Shown here one piece after another: positions 61,570-64,000 of a stretch of 64,000 nt of DNA (the first letter of the stretch is position 1; each line of letters opens with the position of its first letter). The notes beneath the pieces are model-generated. The model did no database searches. It was not told the DNA's origin and saw nothing but the letters and a program-made list of their open reading frames with translations. Source of the stretch: Cyanobacteria bacterium UBA3301 (GTDB lineage Bacteria > Cyanobacteriota > Vampirovibrionia > Gastranaerophilales > Gastranaerophilaceae); NCBI GenBank assembly GCA_002361485.1, contig DESZ01000025.1:124001-188000 (forward strand), read 5' to 3'. A program made the position numbers and the translations under genes.

Positions 61570-62805
61570 CTAGTTTAGAGAAATTTCAAAGTTGCCGTTA
61601 TAGAATTTTATTGTTAAATTAAGGGTTTCGTTATGGTATGCACTTGGCGGAGGGTTATAGCTCGGGGTTGCGTTCATTGCACTATATACAGCTTCATTAA
61701 GCGTCAAATTTGAAGATTGTTTAGTGAAAACTCTGTTTGTCAATCTTCCGTTTGAAGCAATTTTAAACGATAGCGAGCATGAACCGTCACCAACAACGCT
61801 TGCAAAATCAATTTTTCTTCCGATGGAATTTCTTAAAGAGGTTTTATAATTAGCAAGCTCTTGTTTTGCGGCAGCAGCTTGTTTTGCAGCTTGTGCTGCA
61901 GCTTGCGCAGCGGCAGCTTTTCGTTGTGCTTCAAGTGCAGCCTGTTGTTGTGCTTGTTGTGCTTGGGTGTTTTGTGCAGATGTTGTTTGGGTTGTTGTGT
62001 TTGGTTTTGGTGCTTGCGCTGGTGTTTGCTGCGCCGTTGTTGTTTGAGTCGTCGGCTTTGGTGCCTGTGTTTGAATTTGCGCCGTAGGTTGTGTATTTTG
62101 ATTATTTTTAATTTTTGTTATTAAATTTGTTGTTTGTGTTGAAGTGGTTTTTGTTGGAGTTGCCGCAGGTTTAGGCGGGGTTGTTACGGGTTTTGCTGCG
62201 ACAGTGGTGGTCGTTTTAGGTTTTTGAGCTTGTTGAGTTGTTTTTGGTGTGGTTGTATTTTTCGCAGCCGGTTTTGGCTCTTGCGGTTTTGGCTGCGGGA
62301 TGATTTGTTGAACTATTCTTGGTAACTCTGCAACAATAGGTATTTCAACCGTTGGCTTTTCTTCTTGGGGCTCAGGTTGTTTAATTTCAACTTTTACAGG
62401 GGTATTGTCCCAAAAAGAATCCAAAGCCGGTATATCTTTTGGGGTTTGCGCCGCTGTTTGAGTATTTTGTTCGTCTGTTTTAGTTTCTTTTTTAGGGTTT
62501 CCGATAAAAAACAGTACTAAAAATGCCAAGAATATGCATAGGGCAAAAATTCCAATTGAAATTTTGTCATTACCCGGTTGCGGTAATTCATTGAAATCGT
62601 CTTTATAATTTGTTTGTTGCGGATTTTCGATTTCACGAAAATCTTCAAGGTTTGAATAAAAATCATCTTGTTGTGATTTTTCTTCGGTTAATTTTATATT
62701 TGATGTTGGATTTGCAGATAGAACTTTTACAAAAGTATCATTTCCGCATTCGCAATATTCGGGTTTTATTTCATATTTTGCGCCGCATTCTTTGCATTTA
62801 TACAT
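61570..62805 (-). CDS. TonB/TolA-like protein with N-terminal zinc ribbon
   Basis: A 411-residue protein with an unusual order of parts. Residues 1-25 form a zinc-ribbon-like motif (CKECGAKYEIKPEYCECGND, with CxxC and CxC). A membrane helix lies at about 80-100 (ISIGIFALCIFLAFLVLFF). A long low-complexity linker rich in Pro, Lys, Thr, Gln and Ala follows (120-320), including an Ala/Gln helix. The C-terminal 85 residues (DGSCSLSFKIASNGRLTNRV to NLTIKFYNG) match the TonB/TolA C-terminal fold. It would span the periplasm to reach an outer-membrane partner. It starts two bases after the stop of a similar gene. Confidence 0.82.
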   Translation of the reverse strand: MYKCKECGAKYEIKPEYCECGNDTFVKVLSANPTSNIKLTEEKSQQDDFYSNLEDFREIENPQQTNYKDDFNELPQPGNDKISIGIFALCIFLAFLVLFFIGNPKKETKTDEQNTQTAAQTPKDIPALDSFWDNTPVKVEIKQPEPQEEKPTVEIPIVAELPRIVQQIIPQPKPQEPKPAAKNTTTPKTTQQAQKPKTTTTVAAKPVTTPPKPAATPTKTTSTQTTNLITKIKNNQNTQPTAQIQTQAPKPTTQTTTAQQTPAQAPKPNTTTQTTSAQNTQAQQAQQQAALEAQRKAAAAQAAAQAAKQAAAAKQELANYKTSLRNSIGRKIDFASVVGDGSCSLSFKIASNGRLTNRVFTKQSSNLTLNEAVYSAMNATPSYNPPPSAYHNETLNLTIKFYNGNFEISLN

Positions 62806-62807
62806 TT

Positions 62808-63947
62808 TTATTTTCTAACCTTTTCTATATCATTGTAATCATTTGGAGTGGAGTATTTTGAGCTCGTTGAAGTTCTCCAGGCACCTTCAAAGTGTGTTGT
62901 AACACGTTTTGATCCTGTCGGAAAATTCAATATCGAATGTCCTTGATAACTTCTTATAACAGGCGCAATAAATTGAATTGCGTAAGGTGTATAAGCTTTT
63001 GTATCAGACCAGGTTTGAACGTTTGAAACTTTTCCGTATTTATCAACATCAAAAGTAAATCTAAATATTGTACCGTTTGGGACAACAGGCATATTAACAT
63101 CTCTCATAATGGAGTTTTGTAAGTTTGAGCGCCATCTGTTCCATGCAATTTCTTCTTCTGCAGCAGTTAGCGTTATGTTTTGTCCTGATGTTGCGGAAAC
63201 AGGTTTGTGTGTTTGTGCTGTTGCAGAGGTTGCCGGTTTTGGCGTTTGTGCGGTTGTTGTTGTTTTAACTGTCGGTGGTGTTGTTTTGGTTGTGTTTGCT
63301 GTAGTTGTTATCGGTTTAGGGGTTGTTGTTTGTTTTGGTGTTTGAGTTTGAACCGGTTGTTGCTGATTTTGCGCCGCTTTTTGTGCATTATTTACTATTC
63401 TTTGTAAATCAATTTGAGGAGATTGAGTTGTAACCTTTGTATTTGAAGGTTTTACGTTAGTTGTGTTTATTTTTGTTTGAGTTGGTGTAACTTTTGTCGG
63501 AGTTACTTTTGTTTGGTTAAAATTAACCTTTGTTGAGGTTGGTGTTATGTTATTTTTTATCGGAGTTATATTTTTAACGTTATTCACATTTGTCGGTGTA
63601 ACGTTTATCGGGGTAATCGGAACGGAAGTCCCCCTGTTTTCCGCATTTTGTAGCCTTGTTTGGGTTGAATTCATATTAACATCTTGTACCACAATATTTT
63701 GGTTGTTTGAAGATAAATTCATATCTTGGTTTGCCACTTCAACATTTTGTGAATTTTGAATATTGGAATTTTGAACCAATATAGGGATATCTTTGTCTGC
63801 AACTTTTACGTTTTGGTTGGTTACAATTTTATAATCCGAATTATAAATCATAACGGAATTATGCATTTTCGGTTTCATAATGCATATACAGATTGTTGAT
63901 ATGATTGCCAAAATTAGCAATATTTGAAAGATTGTTTTGTAACCCAT
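62808..63947 (-). CDS. TonB-like C-terminal-domain protein
   Basis: A 379-residue protein with an N-terminal signal anchor (IFQILLILAIISTICICIM). A long Asn/Gln/Thr/Pro linker follows, with repeats such as NVEVANQDMN, NIVVQDVNMN and TKVTPTKVTPTQTK (40-260). The C-terminal domain (residues 265-360) contains NRWRSNLQNSIMRDVNMPVV, then FRFTFDVDKYGKVSNVQTWS, typical of TonB/TolA folds. The last 20 residues are polar. It starts two bases after the stop of the upstream partial gene and is followed at once by the zinc-ribbon TonB-like gene, so all three are probably one operon. The two TonB-like proteins are related only at domain level. Confidence 0.82.
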   Translation of the reverse strand: MGYKTIFQILLILAIISTICICIMKPKMHNSVMIYNSDYKIVTNQNVKVADKDIPILVQNSNIQNSQNVEVANQDMNLSSNNQNIVVQDVNMNSTQTRLQNAENRGTSVPITPINVTPTNVNNVKNITPIKNNITPTSTKVNFNQTKVTPTKVTPTQTKINTTNVKPSNTKVTTQSPQIDLQRIVNNAQKAAQNQQQPVQTQTPKQTTTPKPITTTANTTKTTPPTVKTTTTAQTPKPATSATAQTHKPVSATSGQNITLTAAEEEIAWNRWRSNLQNSIMRDVNMPVVPNGTIFRFTFDVDKYGKVSNVQTWSDTKAYTPYAIQFIAPVIRSYQGHSILNFPTGSKRVTTHFEGAWRTSTSSKYSTPNDYNDIEKVRK

Positions 63948-63949
63948 AT

Positions 63950-64000
63950 TTACCTGTCTAGTTTTGCTATCAATTCTTCAAGTGCAAAAGTTTCAAATTT
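63950..64000 (-). CDS. 3' end of a gene upstream of the TonB-like pair, cut by the window edge
   Basis: On the minus strand the last 51 bases read 16 codons without a stop, KFETFALEELIAKLDR, then TAA at 63950-63952. The stop is two bases before the ATG of the TonB-like gene, and this tight spacing matches that between the two TonB-like genes. An ExbB/ExbD or TolQ/TolR gene would be expected here, but the visible residues are too few to tell. Confidence 0.55.
   Translation of the reverse strand, partial: KFETFALEELIAKLDR

Noticed and set aside
61861..62124. Cys/Leu-rich plus-strand frames opposite the TonB-like linkers
   Set aside because: They are shadows of Ala/Gln/Thr/Pro-rich linkers.

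Overview
The window is A+T-rich and densely coded, and its envelope is diderm: a TolC-type efflux channel, a type V autotransporter with a beta-barrel, a leukotoxin LktA-family filamentous adhesin and two TonB/TolA-like proteins. Fermentation-type genes (HydG for [FeFe]-hydrogenase maturation, a pyrophosphate-dependent phosphofructokinase and pyruvate phosphate dikinase), LktA-family adhesins and hypothetical proteins with an N-terminal F(E/K)G motif are together best matched by an uncultured gut member of the Vampirovibrionia/Melainabacteria (Gastranaerophilales). That placement is inferred from gene content and style; there is no rRNA or other phylogenetic marker gene that I could score here.

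Layout. 1-473 is the 3' end of a coiled-coil gene. 600-5155 is a drug-efflux locus: marR-emrA-emrB on the minus strand, divergent from a TolC-like gene, with a perfect 8-2-8 palindrome between them. 5241-7880 has a CorC/HlyC membrane protein and purB. 7918-13112 has small accessory genes (possible toxin-like protein, DUF1919, kinase-like fold, two-TM protein, WYL regulator) around pfp. 13165-23472 is a surface region: LktA-type adhesin, second EmrB-type transporter and a 1977-residue autotransporter. 23607-24670 is a tRNA-Leu(CAG) gene between two tandem-repeat arrays whose units carry copies of the tRNA ends. 24858-35353 holds a TPR membrane protein, then a long minus-strand run (glmU, hydG, thioredoxin-like, ccdA-like, ribH, murQ, gpsA, PSP1/RicT) and two tandem lipoprotein-like paralogues. 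35382-41512 is accessory: flavodoxin-fold reductase, radical SAM, HMGL-type aldolase, lone receiver, a 622-residue LysM-like protein and an HD-GYP protein lacking key metal ligands. 41763-53700 is mostly housekeeping (ppdK, pnuC, aroH, def-fmt, fabI, ung, engB, xer recombinase, thioredoxin) with TPR proteins. 53930-64000 has a GH13-like enzyme, a candidate small RNA, small proteins, a 2-hydroxyacyl-CoA dehydratase-type activase, hypothetical envelope proteins and the TonB-like pair.

How the genes fit together: pfp and ppdK suggest pyrophosphate-linked glycolysis; hydG implies a [FeFe] hydrogenase elsewhere as electron sink; glmU, murQ, gpsA and fabI supply and recycle envelope precursors; def-fmt and engB serve translation. 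The least explained features are the twin repeat arrays around tRNA-Leu, the convergent and apparently leaderless aldolase/receiver pair, the degenerate HD-GYP protein, and the candidate small RNA at 56307-56432.
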